A program made the position numbers and the translations under genes. Below the pieces are notes generated by a model, which ran no database searches, had not been told where the DNA came from, and was given only the letters and a program-made list of their open reading frames with translations. From Pelodera strongyloides (lineage: Eukaryota; Nematoda; Chromadorea; Rhabditida; Rhabditidae), in assembly GCA_036852015.1 (NCBI GenBank), contig JAANDG010000286.1, forward strand, positions 115,019 to 179,018: a stretch of 64,000 bases of DNA, written 5' to 3'. This document shows, piece after piece, positions 25,153 to 45,500 of this stretch (position 1 is the first letter of the stretch; each line of letters begins with the position of its first letter).

Positions 25153-25277
25153 AGGGTGCAATACCAATAGTATGGATACGCCCCAAGCTGCTCAAGTCCT
25201 GCGTTCTGCTTTGTCCCAAACGTCACCCCCAAAGCAAAGCGCAAAAATTGTTGTCTGGATAACCTGTGGAATTTGTA

Positions 25278-25464
25278 TTAAAGCGAAATAGATGCCGATT
25301 TTTGAAACGCATCGTGGATAACTGAATGCTTAATTATTTCTGGTAATTTGCTCGAATTTAGCTCGATTTTTTATTCAAATTTATGGTCATTTGCATAAGA
25401 TGCCTACGAATGCTGCTGTACTTGTACTCGATGTGTTTCAATAACCGACCGGTATTTCGCTTTA
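25278..25464. mobile_element. Family A TTAA element
   Basis: Ends TTAAAGCGAAATAGATGCC and CCGACCGGTATTTCGCTTTA. The last base of the right TTAA is lost. Confidence 0.85.
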
Positions 25465-26503
25465 TTCACTCCTTGTTAGCTGATATTCCAACCCCCGCAA
25501 AACGCATCCGCATAACATAAGCATAATCGCATAATCGGTTTATGCAATTGCGTGCTTCAATTTTTATCTAGCTCAGTGATCCGGGTCACATAAGACGTAC
25601 ATAGTTTTCCGCATTGCTTTCTTTTCATACGCCATTTGTAAGTAATCTTGACTGCTGAAAGCGTATTCCATAAATATTTCGTAGTGCAAAAAATGAGTAG
25701 GATTGATGAATACTACCCCTTTTTGCAAAATACTGCCTCCTTCCAAGTGGAGTATATGTAGTATATGCAATTGCTGATGTAGTCATATCAGTAATCTTTG
25801 TAAACTACAAACTCGTTTGGCCTGGAAATTGTGTTCTGTGTTTTGATGTTTTATTATTTTAATTTCGGATGCAGACCGAGTTTTGAATACCATTTTTAGT
25901 GAGTATAAGTTGTAAGTGATAAGGATTGTGACTTTGTAAATAAAAAGTACAGTATGCTCGCATCACGCGCTTGGCCTTTTGTCATCATTTTTCGTTCACG
26001 TTTGACTACTGTAACCCTATTACTACGGTATCCGACCCGACTGTTACATCGCTCTGATTTCAAAACTACGTTAGTCGTGTCACTTCTGCCAACTTTGAGG
26101 ATGTTTATTCGTATCCCCGCTAGTGTGATATAGCTGTGCTGCGCGATGTTATATGGTAGATACTGGCCCCGATAATTCGACCCTTGAACTAAGCTAGGAA
26201 AGTTTCCACTTACTATCTCTAAGTATTAGGCTACATAAAGAACAAGCCATCTTACATGGGAATCAAGGTCTGAGAATATGAGATATACCGACGTCACGAG
26301 TATATTTCTCTAGACGTCATGGCTAGATTTCCTTGTTACGGAGTGACTCCCCCAAAAGCTCCCGGGTCGATTTTCGCTATCGATGTTTAGCGGTGACAGC
26401 TCTTCCCGCACCTTTTCTCATTATTGCGCCAGGGTGACATGTGGTTCTTACCGTAGTTTAACAAGCACCGCCCCCTATTATTGACTCTCTCGTATTGTTC
26501 TTC

Positions 26504-26550
26504 TCTCTCTCTCTCTCTCTCTCTCTGAGAGAGAGTGAGGGAGAGAGAGG
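26504..26550. repeat. (CT)n running into (GA)n, small palindrome
   Basis: A CT run is followed at once by a GA run, so the tract can fold on itself. Confidence 0.8.
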
Positions 26551-27531
26551 CGACATCACATTACTCGTGTCGCACACGATCAAAGACAAGGTGCAATGTA
26601 ATGCACATCCAGAAAACTACCTGCACACTTCTGACACCTGTCCTCACACACTTACACACACGCGCTTTGTTGGAGGGATGCGCCTTTTTATTATTGCATC
26701 CTTATTTTCTGACATGTCAGATTTCACATGGCTATGCGACTTTACGTGAGTTAGTTACGCAGGTCTTCTAGGAGAACAGGCGCTTTACTGCGCATTTTTA
26801 TTACATCCTTTTATTTATTCTACTATATAACTTGCACGCTACCGTGAGCTGCACGATGTTATATCTATTGATTGTTTTTCAACTTAAATTACCTAATGAT
26901 ATTTGCCGAGTGATTTAGCTGTGTACCCTGAGCATGACTCAGCTACTTCTAAGACTGTACGTTTTTTTTTCGGTATTCACTCGGTGAATGGGCCCAAAAC
27001 ACCCCTTATTTCTAATTTTTGGTAAATTTCCACAAAATATTCTCCAATTTCAAGGTTGTTTTGGCCAAAGTTGTTTGTGATTTACTCGTGGTAAAGTTGA
27101 GTGATGAAATGATAAGTGAAAACCGAAGAACGCACGGATTTCCAGTACTAAGCGAACGTTGAAAAGCTTAAATTAACCGCCCACCCGTTCCCTTAGCAAA
27201 CGTGGTATGCACGTGGTTTCTGAAGCTATGCAGGGGAACAACATCCCATGTATTGTATGCAAATTATGTGCCGTATGTCATCACAGACATGCTTGTTCTG
27301 AAGGACAGTCCTAGCAGCAGAAATCCTTTTTTTAATGGAAGATAGCTTATCACGGATCTGTTGTAAATGTTGCATTGTAAATGGTAAGCGATCTGTTACA
27401 CTGCAATAAATGAAGTTGCGGTTTCAACTTTATCTCGTTTTATTACGATCAAGCAATCGTAAGATTGCTAGTTAAACTGACTTACGTTTTTTGAGTTAGT
27501 GCAAATTGGTTGGAATAATTTGCTTGTTCTC

Positions 27532-27716
27532 TAAGCGGTATAACAGCCGGTTTTGAAAATTATGATGGACACTGTTTTCCCATACAGTGTATGCAAATAT
27601 TGCGCGATTAAAAAAAAAATAGAAATTGTAGAAAAAAAATAGAAATTCTTCTTCATGCTATTCATACAACACATGGGAACCCGGCATACGTTTCAAGAAC
27701 CGACCGTTGTGTCGCT
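27532..27716. mobile_element. Family A' element, diverged
   Basis: Starts TAAGCGGTATAACAGCCGG and ends AACCGACCGTTGTGTCGCT, with the arm motif TTTTCCCATACAGTGTATG. Confidence 0.65.
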
Positions 27717-28032
27717 GCCGCTGTGTCGCTGTATGTCGCTGTATGCAGCGTTCCTATCATTTTCTTGAAAGTAATGTTATTACTTAAGTGGGAATAATGA
27801 GTACTCAAGTGCTAGTTGCTTGTAGACATCGCAAGGCAAAACGGTATATTTTGTATTTGCATGGGAACCACTATCAATCACTCGAGTGAATTATATTTCT
27901 GTCGTCATTTCTTACCTAATAAATCATTAGGTATTATCTTTTTCTTCACCACTCCATTTTTTTTACATTGTTTGATCGATTTTTCATAGGATTCCTATCT
28001 ATTACCAAACTTTAATCCTTCGTTTGCAGATT

Positions 28033-35039
<7,007 letters not shown>

Positions 35040-35041
35040 AG

Positions 35042-35221
35042 TTAAAGCGACATAACAGCCGGTTTTTGAAACGTATTATGGAAGCTGCAAACATTTCTAT
35101 GTATTTATGCTAAGTAGGCTCGAAGTGAGCTCGATTTTTATGCTAATCATCCTAATTTGCATATGATGCGTTTGAATCCAGCTATCCCGTTTCAGAAAAA
35201 CCGGCTGTTATGCCGCTTTAA
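35042..35221. mobile_element. Family A' element directly after the RUNX stop codon
   Basis: Ends TTAAAGCGACATAACAGCCG and CCGGCTGTTATGCCGCTTTA. It begins 3 nt after the RUNX TAA, so most of any 3' UTR would be element sequence. Confidence 0.85.
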
Positions 35222-35904
35222 TATGTGTTAGCCAGAGATTAGTACACGAGCAGTATGCATTCATGCTAACTAATTGCATAGTGATTTTGTAGTGCAGTGT
35301 TTCGAAAAATAGAGTTTGCCAATTTCGTAGGAAGCTTTTAACGGGTAGCAAAGCGGGTCGTGTTTAATCTTATTTTAGATAGAGAAGCTCCTTTTATAGC
35401 TTGTACTGAATTTAGTTATTTAGTAGCATGTATTTTTTCTCTCATTGGTATGTATTTTTTAAAGTTTGTATTTTTGTCGGCGCTCCATAACCATAACGGG
35501 TATGATGTGATCGCCAGGCTGTACTTTATGCTTTCTGATTCTGAATAAATGTTCGATGTCTTGCACGCGGCTTACTTATTTTCAAAAAAATACTATACAC
35601 TGCGTGTAAAAGAACTTTTTTGGCAATAAAAATGATGTCCGCCAAGTCCAATACACCTTATTGAATGTGATTTTATGAGCTTCTCACACGTGTTGCCGCA
35701 TTGTTCGTTTGGTGAAGCTGCCCTAGACGTAAGGTTGGCGCCTGGCTTATGTGCTTACATTTTCTTCAGCTATATATACTAAATGAGCATTTCGTAGTCG
35801 AGGGTGAGGACAGAGTTTCAGAATTTAGAAAGATGTTGGAGCGATTTTCGCATGTCAGGGGTGCTGTGCGTTAGGCGAGTACATAGGAAGTAGGTGAGCT
35901 CACT

Positions 35905-36030
35905 TGGTGACCGTTCACTGTTTTTTTTTTCGTGGGCCTACCCATTTGGTGACCAACTCGTGGCCAACTTTCAACCGAAAATCGTCATCAGATGGTCATC
36001 AAATGGTCACGAACCAGTCACCAGACCCAA
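35905..36030. repeat. Dispersed repeat family H, copy 3
   Basis: GGTGACCGTTCACTG, CCCATTTGGTGACCAACTCG, then GATGGTCATCAAATGGTCAC. Confidence 0.65.
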
Positions 36031-36417
36031 ATTCCCTCTTCGTCGCAAAAGATACATCCCGTGAGAAAACAACTAAAACCCTCTCGAACTCTATGCTATA
36101 CAGCCTCATTTCCGCCTAATTGTAAGCCAAAAAAAAAAAAAGTCCGCCCACCTCTGCCCACAGCATATCATGTCATACCGTACATCGTAGGCTTAGGCTT
36201 AGGCCTATGCACAATACTTTAAAACTATTTATTTAGGTGTGTAAAAAATTAACAAAGAGAGAGAGAGAGAGAGAGAGAGAAGTAATGTGATTTTGACGAC
36301 GGCTGGATGCGGAAATATTAATAGTAATTGGTGATCGCGACGTATATCGGTATGTCGAACACCCATAGATGGCTTTCGTTTATTTCTTCGCCTGGAATTT
36401 AGATATGTTTTATAAAT

Positions 36418-36563
36418 TTTTAAAGCGGAATGATGTGTAGTTTTGCACCGCACCCTGTGCGGTGTCCGTGATTTCCGGCACAGAATAAAACATTTGGGCG
36501 TATACACAATACAAGAATCACGTTACATACGCTTCGGAAACGGCTTGTTAGACCGCCATTAAA
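36418..36563. mobile_element. Degenerate A'-like element downstream of the unknown membrane gene
   Basis: Starts TTTAAAGCGGAATGATG and ends GGCTTGTTAGACCGCCATTA, the same end pattern as A' with a different interior. Confidence 0.45.
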
Positions 36564-36614
36564 ACTGAAGGGTGACTGGATGGCATCTAGAAAGCCATTG
36601 ACGCGTAAACACAC

Positions 36615-37516
36615 CTTCTCCAGCTTCTTGGACGCCTGCTTAGCGAATGCGATTTGCTCCTTCACAGCTTCACCGAGCATTTTGTTACGCTTCTCCTTCG
36701 CGTGGTTCTTGAGGACCTCCTCGAGGTACCATTTCTCCTGAAGGGGTACACGTAGCAACCACACTACATCAAGATATATACATATACAATTAGAATTTAA
36801 ATTAAATTTGTTTTTACGCTTCAAGAGCGTGTACCTTTATTCAAGGGAGTTCAAAGTTCAATTTCAAGGGTTTGCTTATGACATGTTCCGCAGAGGTCCT
36901 GAGCAGTAGGCGACGAGTTCCAGATGACAAATTGCTCGACGTCTTCGGGCTAGGGCCAGTAAACCTCCCACTTACAAAATGTACTTTCAAAAAGTAAGAT
37001 GGTGCTGTTTTACTATCCTTCGGGTACGTAAACAGATAATGCTGAGTGTTTCCGCCATCGATCGACGCTGCTGACGTTTAGTTATTGATCACAGAAGCCC
37101 ATCGAATTATTGTCATTATTGGGTTAGCGATGTAATAATTTGAGGAAAACGAAACTATGATTTTTTTATTGTTCCAATGAAAAGATGTATCAACTAACCA
37201 CAGCCACATCATCTTCCTTTTCTCTTCTGTCCGATCGCTCCTTTTTCAATGTGACGAATCCGGCGACAATTACGCACGCTAGGATAATTAGAAGTGCAGC
37301 GGATGTGGAGACGATCAGCGAGATCATACTGTAAAATGAAAAGTACAGTAGGCGAAATGATGATGACGAGTAGCTCTCTCTCAATAGCTATCTTTCCCGT
37401 CTCTACAAAACGATCTAACAATTAAGCGACCTAAAATTTCGAAAAAATAATCAGTGAACTCACAGATCTCCAGAGACTTGCACCGTCTCGGCCACTGCCA
37501 ACTTTTCGAATTGCAT
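36615..37516 (-). CDS. Unknown small single-pass membrane protein with charged coiled-coil tail (3' end unresolved)
   Basis: I do not recognise this family. Three exons fit: 37464-37516 (ATG at 37516, acceptor CATTCAG 20 nt upstream), 37199-37328 and 36615-36737, all GT-AG with matching phase, about 102 codons. The predicted protein has a short N-terminus, one hydrophobic segment (VSTSAALLIILACVIVAGFV, about 24-43), then a strongly charged stretch (LKKERSDRREKEDD) and an amphipathic helix rich in K, E and L. Topology would be a signal anchor with a cytosolic helical tail. A possible last exon at 35684-35722 (GSFTKRTMRQHV then stop, correct phase) is weak. If the last donor is not used, the frame runs on into an inverted-repeat element and stops at its end near 36420. 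It lies head-to-head with the p24 gene, about 0.5 kb between start codons. Confidence 0.5.
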
Positions 37517-38047
37517 TTTGATGTGCTTCTTATTTCCTGAATGTGAGTCTATTTAATTATTTAATTTTGTTCTTTTGAGAGGTAGATGCTAACTAACAAC
37601 TGTGTTATAAATATAGCAGTGAGCATTTGTATAAAAAAATCCAAGACTGATTCGGAATATCCATTTGCGATGTTGCGGCACGTTTAAAAAATTTACATAT
37701 CATTTTTTTCGGGAATAAATAACGTTTCGTGTTTCAGAGACATAATGACCACTTGAGTACAGCTCGTGGTGGCTTCACCCGTAATATCACACTATGTGTA
37801 CCGTAATCTTGTAGTCTTAGTGTAGTTTGGTGCCGCCGCGAATTTATATTTTTGTGCCAACACATCGTTTTGTGTTGGTGATCGTTGTTTGCATGTGAAA
37901 TGTTTCTTGTTTTGTTTTACCTTTCTTTCTTTTTTTTTTATAGTAGATTGTTTGTTTGAGATCTCCGCATCGTCTTCCTTTGGTATAATGAATAGATCGC
38001 AACCGAGGGGTATGAAATTTAACGTAGTGTCCTTTCCAGGTAAAAAC

Positions 38048-40765
38048 ATGAAGCTGTTTCTGGCGGCTTGTTGTATCGTGGCGGTCAGCGCAATCGAGCT
38101 GACTTTTGAACTACCGGATAACGCCAATCAATGTTTCTATGAAGAGATCCAATCCGGGATTGAAAGTATTATCGAATTTCAAGTAGGTTACTTCTACTAT
38201 GCTTTGTCGTGACTCCCTGGCCATAAACCAGTGTGTAAAATGACGCATCAGCCATCTCCGGGTTGGTCTGATCATCGCCGCAAACCATTACAACTTATAT
38301 GTAATTTTGTGAAACATATTGTTATCAATACCGACCATTTCCGGATAGGCTTTAGACCATTTCCGGAACCAATTTCAATATATGAAACATCGCGCTGTTA
38401 GCCCCATGTTGCGCATCAAAATTATACCCTGGTGACTCTTAGTCTTCACAGCATATGTCACCACGTGTTTGACGTTTATTTTGTTTTCCACTTCTAGGTA
38501 GTTACCGGAGGACAGTATGACGTGGATATGACTCTTGAAGATCCTCATGGAAAAGTCTTGTACAAGGACAGCAAGAAGCAGTACGATAGTTATACCTTCA
38601 AGGCTGAGGTAAGTTGGTTGTGGCTTATTTATTTGGAAACGGGTATAATCTGCAATTTCGAGAATCCATTATTACATGACACACCGACCAACCATTACGT
38701 TATATTATCGCCAGCTCTAATAAATGCCTAAATGACCACCTTTGCGAAGACGGATCTAACCTTAACCTTAAGGTTTCTCTGCCTATCCTTTGTATTTGCT
38801 GGTATTTATTTTTTGTTACAGGCGCCAGGAGCGTATAAAGCCTGCTTTTCGAACGAATTTTCTACTTTCTCGCACAAGATCGTCTACATGGACTGGCAGG
38901 TTTGTTTTGACCAGTTTCGTATGTTTTAATCCTATGTTGCTAATTAGTCCGGTGACTGCAATTTGCATTGATCGTGCAGTCTAGATGAAGTAAGATGGGC
39001 TTGATTGTCCCCCAGTCCTCTTCGATTCACATTTCACCGCAATATGTAGTTGAATGCGGAACTTTTTTTTGCGTATTTCTTCTTTGTTTAACGATACATT
39101 TGTTGCTTCCTTTGATTCAAATTCGAAAATTTAAAGCGAAATACCGGCCGGTTTCTGAAACGCATAGTGGACAACTGCATTCTTACGTATTTATGCTAAT
39201 TCGCTCGAATTTAGCGAGATGTTTTATTCTAATTGATGTTCGTTTGCATACGCTGCACAAGAATGCTGGTCTAATCAATGTGTTTCAAAAACCGACGGGT
39301 ATTTCGCTTTAATACATCCACTCGTATTCTTTGGGCGCGTTTATGATGGCCGAAAGAAAGAAAAAAAATGCGTTTTCGGCCGTTCAGGTTGGGCGAAAAG
39401 AAAACTTTTGAAAGTCAATGCAAAAACAAGAGACGCAGACAAAATCCGAAAAAAATTACTGTATTTTTTCATTGTCCCTTAGTATTAAAAATTTTCTTTT
39501 CGGCCAACCTGAACGGCCGAAAACGCATTTTTTTTTCTTTCTTTCGGCCATCTTAAACGCTCCCTTAGAACGTTCATGTGTATCTCGTCCTTTAGGTGGG
39601 AGATCAGGGCCATCGTGGACCGAAGACTGGAGCAGATGAGGGACATCAGGCGGTCAGTCTCATTGAAACGAGCGCTCTTTCCATTGGAGACAAACTGAGA
39701 ACTGTGGATGACTTCCAGACACATCACAGGTGAGATACGTATTTTATTTGGACCTAGAATTAATAATAATACTTTGTTTGGAACTGAATATTTTATTATT
39801 ACGCTTGAACAGTGGGAGGTGGTAGTGCTTATTTTTTGGTGAACATGTTATCTCGGCTTCTACTATTGTCATTAATTTTCCCTGAATGTGGCCTTACGCT
39901 TGCTTCTGTGCAAGAATGAGAATTGCATTTGGAAATCAAGTTTAACTTAACCCTTTTACGTTTACGCTAGCCTTTGTCACACCTTTGTTTAACTTAAAAT
40001 TCCACAGAAAAAATTGGTCTGAAACTGGCCGGCTGAGTTGATTTTATTGTAACGAAATAACACAAATTTCTTTTACAATACAAATCGTAATCAGTTTTAC
40101 TAAAGCCGTTTGCCGTTTAATTTTGTGTTCGAGGACATGGTACATGCTCCTTAGAATGTGTATGCGCCTCCATCAAGGAACCACGTACTTCTGCATAGGT
40201 CTAAGTGACACTATACTTCCTTGTGTTGTTAAATTAACTATTTTAGACTTCGCGAAGCAACCGGACGTAAGCGTGCCGAGCAATTGAACGAGCGAGTTTT
40301 GTTGTGGAGTTTGGGACAAACGGCCGTTATTGTCGTTATGGGAGTAGCGCAGGTTTGTGCATTATTTTGTTGTTTTATTTTCTCTTATTATTATTTTATG
40401 TATTGGAGGTGGATGATACAATGATACTATTATAGTGAGTTATTGACTAAACATATTCTCGGCCAGTGGGTTTTTTTAAACACTTTTCCTTACGTTTTTC
40501 GAACTCGTATCGTATCGGATCCTTCGACTGTGATCTGATTAAATGCTAGTGCAGAAACATATGTATTTTGAGGCTGATTCTGAGCCAGAGCATTGCTTGC
40601 AAATCTTAGGTTCATAGGACTAGGACATATGACCACTTACGACAAGCGCTTCGTTAAACTTTATTACATTTAAGTTGTAGGTAGACTGTTTTGTGTTTAA
40701 ACCCTTTGTTTCAGGTGCTTGTACTGCGATCGTTCTTCTCCGATAAGCCCCACAGACCTTATTAG
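38048..40765 (+). CDS. TMED7: p24 family cargo receptor, TMED3/TMED7 (p24 gamma) type
   Basis: Type I membrane protein of early secretory vesicles that binds COPII/COPI coats and helps select cargo. Exons: 38048-38182, 38498-38608, 38822-38899, 39596-39729, 40247-40352, 40715-40765; 204 aa, normal family length. Signal peptide about 1-15; GOLD domain with [33 protein letters not shown] and [15 protein letters not shown]; the GOLD cysteine pair is C29 and C90. A luminal coiled coil follows ([20 protein letters not shown]), then a membrane span at about 172-192 and the tail [12 protein letters not shown]. The FF coat-binding pair is present; no terminal KKxx is seen, as in several gamma members. 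The ATG is 8 nt after CCTTTCCAG. Intron 3 contains two inverted-repeat elements. Choice between TMED3 and TMED7 is by overall similarity only. Confidence 0.95.
39131..39312. mobile_element. Family A TTAA element in TMED intron 3
   Basis: Ends TTAAAGCGAAATACCGGCCG and CCGACGGGTATTTCGCTTTA with TTAA at both ends. Confidence 0.9.
39333..39567. mobile_element. Inverted-repeat element with about 70 bp arms in TMED intron 3
   Basis: Left arm GGGCGCGTTTATGATGGCCG, then AATGCGTTTTCGGCCGTTCA; right arm is its near-perfect inverse ending TTTCGGCCATCTTAAACGC. It ends 28 nt before exon 4. Confidence 0.85.
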
Positions 40766-41654
40766 TGAATTTGGTATCGAATTGGACCTCATATAGCCAT
40801 TTGCAACCAAAACTCGTATTTTGATATTGTGAATATAAATAATGATAATGGTGGTGGTAAGTTTGCGATTTTTATTTTATTTTTATCTTACTAGCTCTAA
40901 TATTTATTGCCCCAGACCAATTTGTATATCTTAATTTGTAACTGTAACTATTTATCCTAATCCTATATCTTTGAGTATCCGTAACGTAAGTAAGTTGTAG
41001 GTAACAGCATTCTTTTATCTCCCTACTGTCGCCCCGTCGTAAATTGTAAATGTAATATCTAGTTTGTATTGTGATATTTATATATATTTTTATGTAATTG
41101 ATCGTGCTGGAGTCAGTAAGCAATGTAAGCATAGTTTATATTTAACGTGTAGTTTGTTTTGCATATGCATACTAGTTATTTATTATTATTTATTTATTTT
41201 TCTATAAAGGGCCTTATTTTTTATCCTTTGTCTTGCATGGTAATAATATTGCCAATGTTTTTTGGGTTTTTTTTTTACAACTGTTGATTTAGAGTGTTAT
41301 TGGCTGTAGATGGCTAATTTGGCTTTCTTATTATGAAATTGTATGGCAATGATTTAATGAATGTATTTTCAAAGGAATTTGTTATGTGAAATTCTGTGTT
41401 ATTTTCACAGAAGATATCTTTGCGATTGTTTTAATTGAATTTAGGGTTAGTGTGTAATATTTACATAGCATCTCTTTACTTTCAAGGTGGTGTCGCTCTT
41501 ATGTATTGAACGCTTGGTTTTGGTCTCTGTTTATGTCATGATATCAGCTAGCAGCTTTCTCTTCTAGCAGTAGTTTACTTTCTCTTCGGGTGTTGCTATT
41601 TGTTTGTTGAAAGTAGAAAACCAAAAAAACTCGTACCCAAAATATATCCAGGGC

Positions 41655-41765
41655 GTGGGACCACACGCAGAGTTAGGCTCTCTTTCATGACCACACGCAG
41701 AGTTAGGCTCTCTTTCATGACCACACGCAGAGTTAGGTTCTTTTCCAGGACCACACACAGACTTC
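41655..41765 (+). repeat. Tandem repeat, about 30 bp unit, 3-4 copies
   Basis: Units of GACCACACGCAGAGTTAGG followed by CTCTCTTTCAT. The repeated peptide it could encode is not supported as a gene. Confidence 0.85.
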
Positions 41766-41873
41766 TGTGCATTATAGTTCGTTCTGGCATCATGTTTAGT
41801 GCTGCTGATAACCTGCATCAGCGTAGTGCATCATATTTATTTATTTATTTTACCGCACTTCTAAGATACGTCT

Positions 41874-42180
41874 AATGGGGTTTCCATGTATGCGATTCGC
41901 TGATTCGCACCTGCGAAAATGTCAAACCGCTGTCCATGTTCGAGTCGATGTAAATGACATGGTCCCGCAGCGATTTTGGATCTAGTATGGATCTATTTCA
42001 AAATAGTACGGATGTATTTCAAATCGTATGGATCTGATACACTTTCGCTGCAGGACCATGTCAAACGTGCGATTCGCAAGGGTTACGGTAGGCAGTTGAC
42101 CTGCATGTAAAATGACTTGAACATGGACAGCGGTTTGACATTTTCGCAGGTGCAAATCGCATACATGGAAACCCCATAAC
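41874..42180. mobile_element. Inverted-repeat element between TMED and Kelch copy A
   Basis: Arms of about 75 bp: ATGGGGTTTCCATGTATGCG, CGAAAATGTCAAACCGCTGT, CCATGTTCGAGTC, repeated inverted to CATGGAAACCCCAT. Internal TATGGATCT repeats. Not related to the TTAA families. Confidence 0.85.
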
Positions 42181-42564
42181 GTCGGGCGTTTCCTGTTTCC
42201 TCCCTACATTCCTTCCCTTGCGTTTGGCTTATCATTAACTATCTTTTTTTATTACTTTAACTATAAGTGAAGTCTATTGTCTGCAGCTGTGTATATGTCT
42301 TATCTATTCACGCGTACACTTTTTTTTCACTGAACCAGAACCAGTGATTTAGGAAGTTAGGAAGTGATAATTTATAACCTCTACTTGCATTTTTTGAGCC
42401 TGTAGACTTCGCTGTCGTATAACTCATTCATTGAGGTCTTTACTATGTTCAAAAATAGAAATATATCATCTTATACACTTTCATATACATTTAATTAACT
42501 AGTGTGTGTTGCAGAAACAGCTTCATTTCCTTTTAATTGTCGTGTAGCTGATCAACAATCAACA

Positions 42565-45500
42565 ATGGAGGTTGATGGTGGTGGAGACGATGTTGCAGGT
42601 AATTTTGAACTTTCTTCCTCAGGATGAAGTAAAGAACTCAATGAATGTGTTATATGACAGGGAAGTGAAACACTTCACTTTGTTTAAAAATTCTTTGAAA
42701 GTGAAACACTTACACTTTCAAAAAATACAGTGCCAGAATTTTTGTTTAAATTCTACCGTAGCTGTTCTAACCTCTACCATTTTATTGCCGCTCTGCGCTC
42801 CATATTTTAGATTAACCCGGGGTATTTGGTAATGAAAAAAAACTTGAAATTCTAATCCTTGATCTGTTTGTATTTGTAACCAATATGTTTGTACTTTGTA
42901 ACTAATGATGTTGTACTTTGTAATCTCGAAATTTTTTAGCGTTCCGAGTCGACCAGATGGACGCTGGTAGTGGGTTCGTCGATATCGAAAAGCTGTGCGC
43001 ACCTGGAAAGATTCGTCCAGTCGTCGATGTTGCGTTTTGCGGACACGTCATGGTGGAACGGTATGGCGTACTGTACTTTGGATTCCTATATAGTGTACTG
43101 AACACTGTACTGTATGTATTTTGGATTTTTTCTAGGCTGGGACATGGGACTGTAACATATGTAGCACTATGGGGTAATGCGATATGCTGTGGTAGCATAT
43201 ATCTACTGCATTTTGTATCTTTAGCTCACCGGGGAATTGTCTCTGTAGCGCTATGGATGCGTCGCCGCTTGACTGCGGCGTCTGGGTACTTGGTACCTAC
43301 GTTAGCAAGGTACAAGCGGTACGGCAGGGAGGGTATGCTGCTGCAAGTGTGCAAGCTGCATTTCCGTGTATTGTATGCAAAATACACATGTTTCACGAAG
43401 TATCGGTCATTTCGCTTTGGCACTCGGCACCGGTCGGTTTAGTTTCTATTCCCATCCAATGCCGCTTTCTTTTTAGAAATGGTGTAATTCTGTGCTGGGG
43501 TGGTACAAAAGAAGACACGGATTCATATGTGCAAACGAATAAGATATTCGTATTTCTTCCGCAGTTTAACAGGAACGACTTTCCTTTTTGGTGAGTTTAT
43601 TTCGAACTAAGATTTGAACCACAAGGTGTGGTACAACTGTACTTCTGCAGGGATTTATGTTTAGTGGCTACAGCATAGCGTACTCATAGAGGAGTGATGA
43701 TGTGAGCTGAGCTTGGGGCTGGGGCGTCGTGTGGTATTTCAGACATTTCAGTGCTTATGCGTGTTTACTTGTTCTTAGAAACTAAAAATATTAGTTGTAA
43801 GTTATGTTAGGTTAGAAGTGCATATGTTCGCTGTATTTCATTATTATTACCTAGAATATCAGGGTTATTGTTAGCTAATGCTAATCGCATTCGCGTCCAT
43901 GATATTTGCATCCAATTTTATTCAAAATTCAGGTTTACTGCCAATTGTCGCCTTGGCGAAGTGCCAGAGGAGAGAAGTGGGTCTTCTGGAGTTCTCATCG
44001 GATCGACGTTGTTAATATTTGGAGGATATAAGAAGGGAGGCGATATTGCTGAACCAGATGTGCATGGTAGGGAGGTTATACTTGTATGTTTTGTCTCTTC
44101 TAGATTCTAGGATCTAGTAAGGAAGAAATAGAATGACAACAGCTGAAAGGGAGAGAGAGAGAGAGAAGAGTTAGAGAGAGGGGGGGAGAGAGAGAAGAAG
44201 AGTTATAGAGGGGGAGAGATAGGGAAGGAATGAATGCGAGATTTTAAAAAGAAAGAGAAGATTGAGGAAGAGAAGTTATCGATGATGAGGATTACGGTAC
44301 TTACTCTTACAGCTTTCAACGGGAGCGTGGTGTATTATTAGTATGTGGACTAAGTGTGTAGTGCAGGTGTCCAGCGGTTGACATGGTAGTCGAAAAACGA
44401 TGTGTTTCAAAATGTTTGTAAGAGACCATTGCATGCACCGATGCACCGATATTGCTTGGGTTTGGTTTAAGCCGCGTTCGAGTTGGGGAAAAGTTGGTGG
44501 AATTCCGGAATTCCACCGTTCGAGTTGGACGGAAAAAACGCGCGTGGAAAAGCAAAAATACCGTAGTGGAATCGTTGTGGGATTATATTTTTATCCACTG
44601 CAGGAGCCAAAAATGACGCTTGACCCCGACGGTCGGTGTTAAATAGCGGAAAAACATTTACGTTTCCGGTGTCCCATCTCGACGGTGGAATTCCGGAATT
44701 CCACATCTTTTCCCAACTCGAACGCGGCTTTAGTCTTTAGTTGAACAGTTGCTATATTTATACCCTGCCTCTTCCTGGTTTCAGGATTTGTCATGCCCGG
44801 TCACTGGACAAATGATTTGTATATGTTGGACCTGGTCGAGGGAAGATGGTCCAAGAAGACTTACGACAAGAGCGAGAAACGGCCAGCGCCCCGAGATAAG
44901 ATGTGTGCCTGGGAATATAGGGGAAGGTGAGATTTTGACAATGTTATTTGTTGAGTATGCCTGTTTCACTAAGGTATTTCTTAATTCGATAAGTCTTAGT
45001 GGCTGTAAGCCCTAATGGTACGGGTACGGTTGATAATAATAGAACCGTTGCCTTTGTAGGTGGTTTACTCGCACTACGACTGCGTGCTACTCGCAGTAGT
45101 AATGGCGTGTTGGGCTGTTGGACTAATTCGGCTAATTGTCATTGAAGTTCTGACGAGAAAGAGTTTAGTAGGCGAGCTTGTGGGATAAGGATACATAACC
45201 AGATGTCTGGATCAAGTATCAATGCAAACTGCTTTCAGCGCGTACTTCTTCGGTGGATATGGATACGGTATCTGTGATACGTTGTATAGACAGACGCCGG
45301 GACCATTCCTAAAGGTACGTGATGTTTTTATCGATTGTAAAATGTGCTCAGTGTGTTTAAACTTCCCTGGGTTTGGGAATTCTGCGGGGGTGCAGACTCC
45401 TTGGTGAGATAGATCTATGATTGCATGCATATTGATGTATATTGTATGTAGATCCCAGCTTATTGACATATTGCTCGGCTCTTTGAAAAGCTCGGAATTG

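Noticed and set aside
41564..41818. Open frame with repeated NSACGHEREP peptide
   Set aside because: It is a translation of a 30 bp tandem repeat that also occurs inverted at 50.45 kb, in TMED flank duplicated as DNA.
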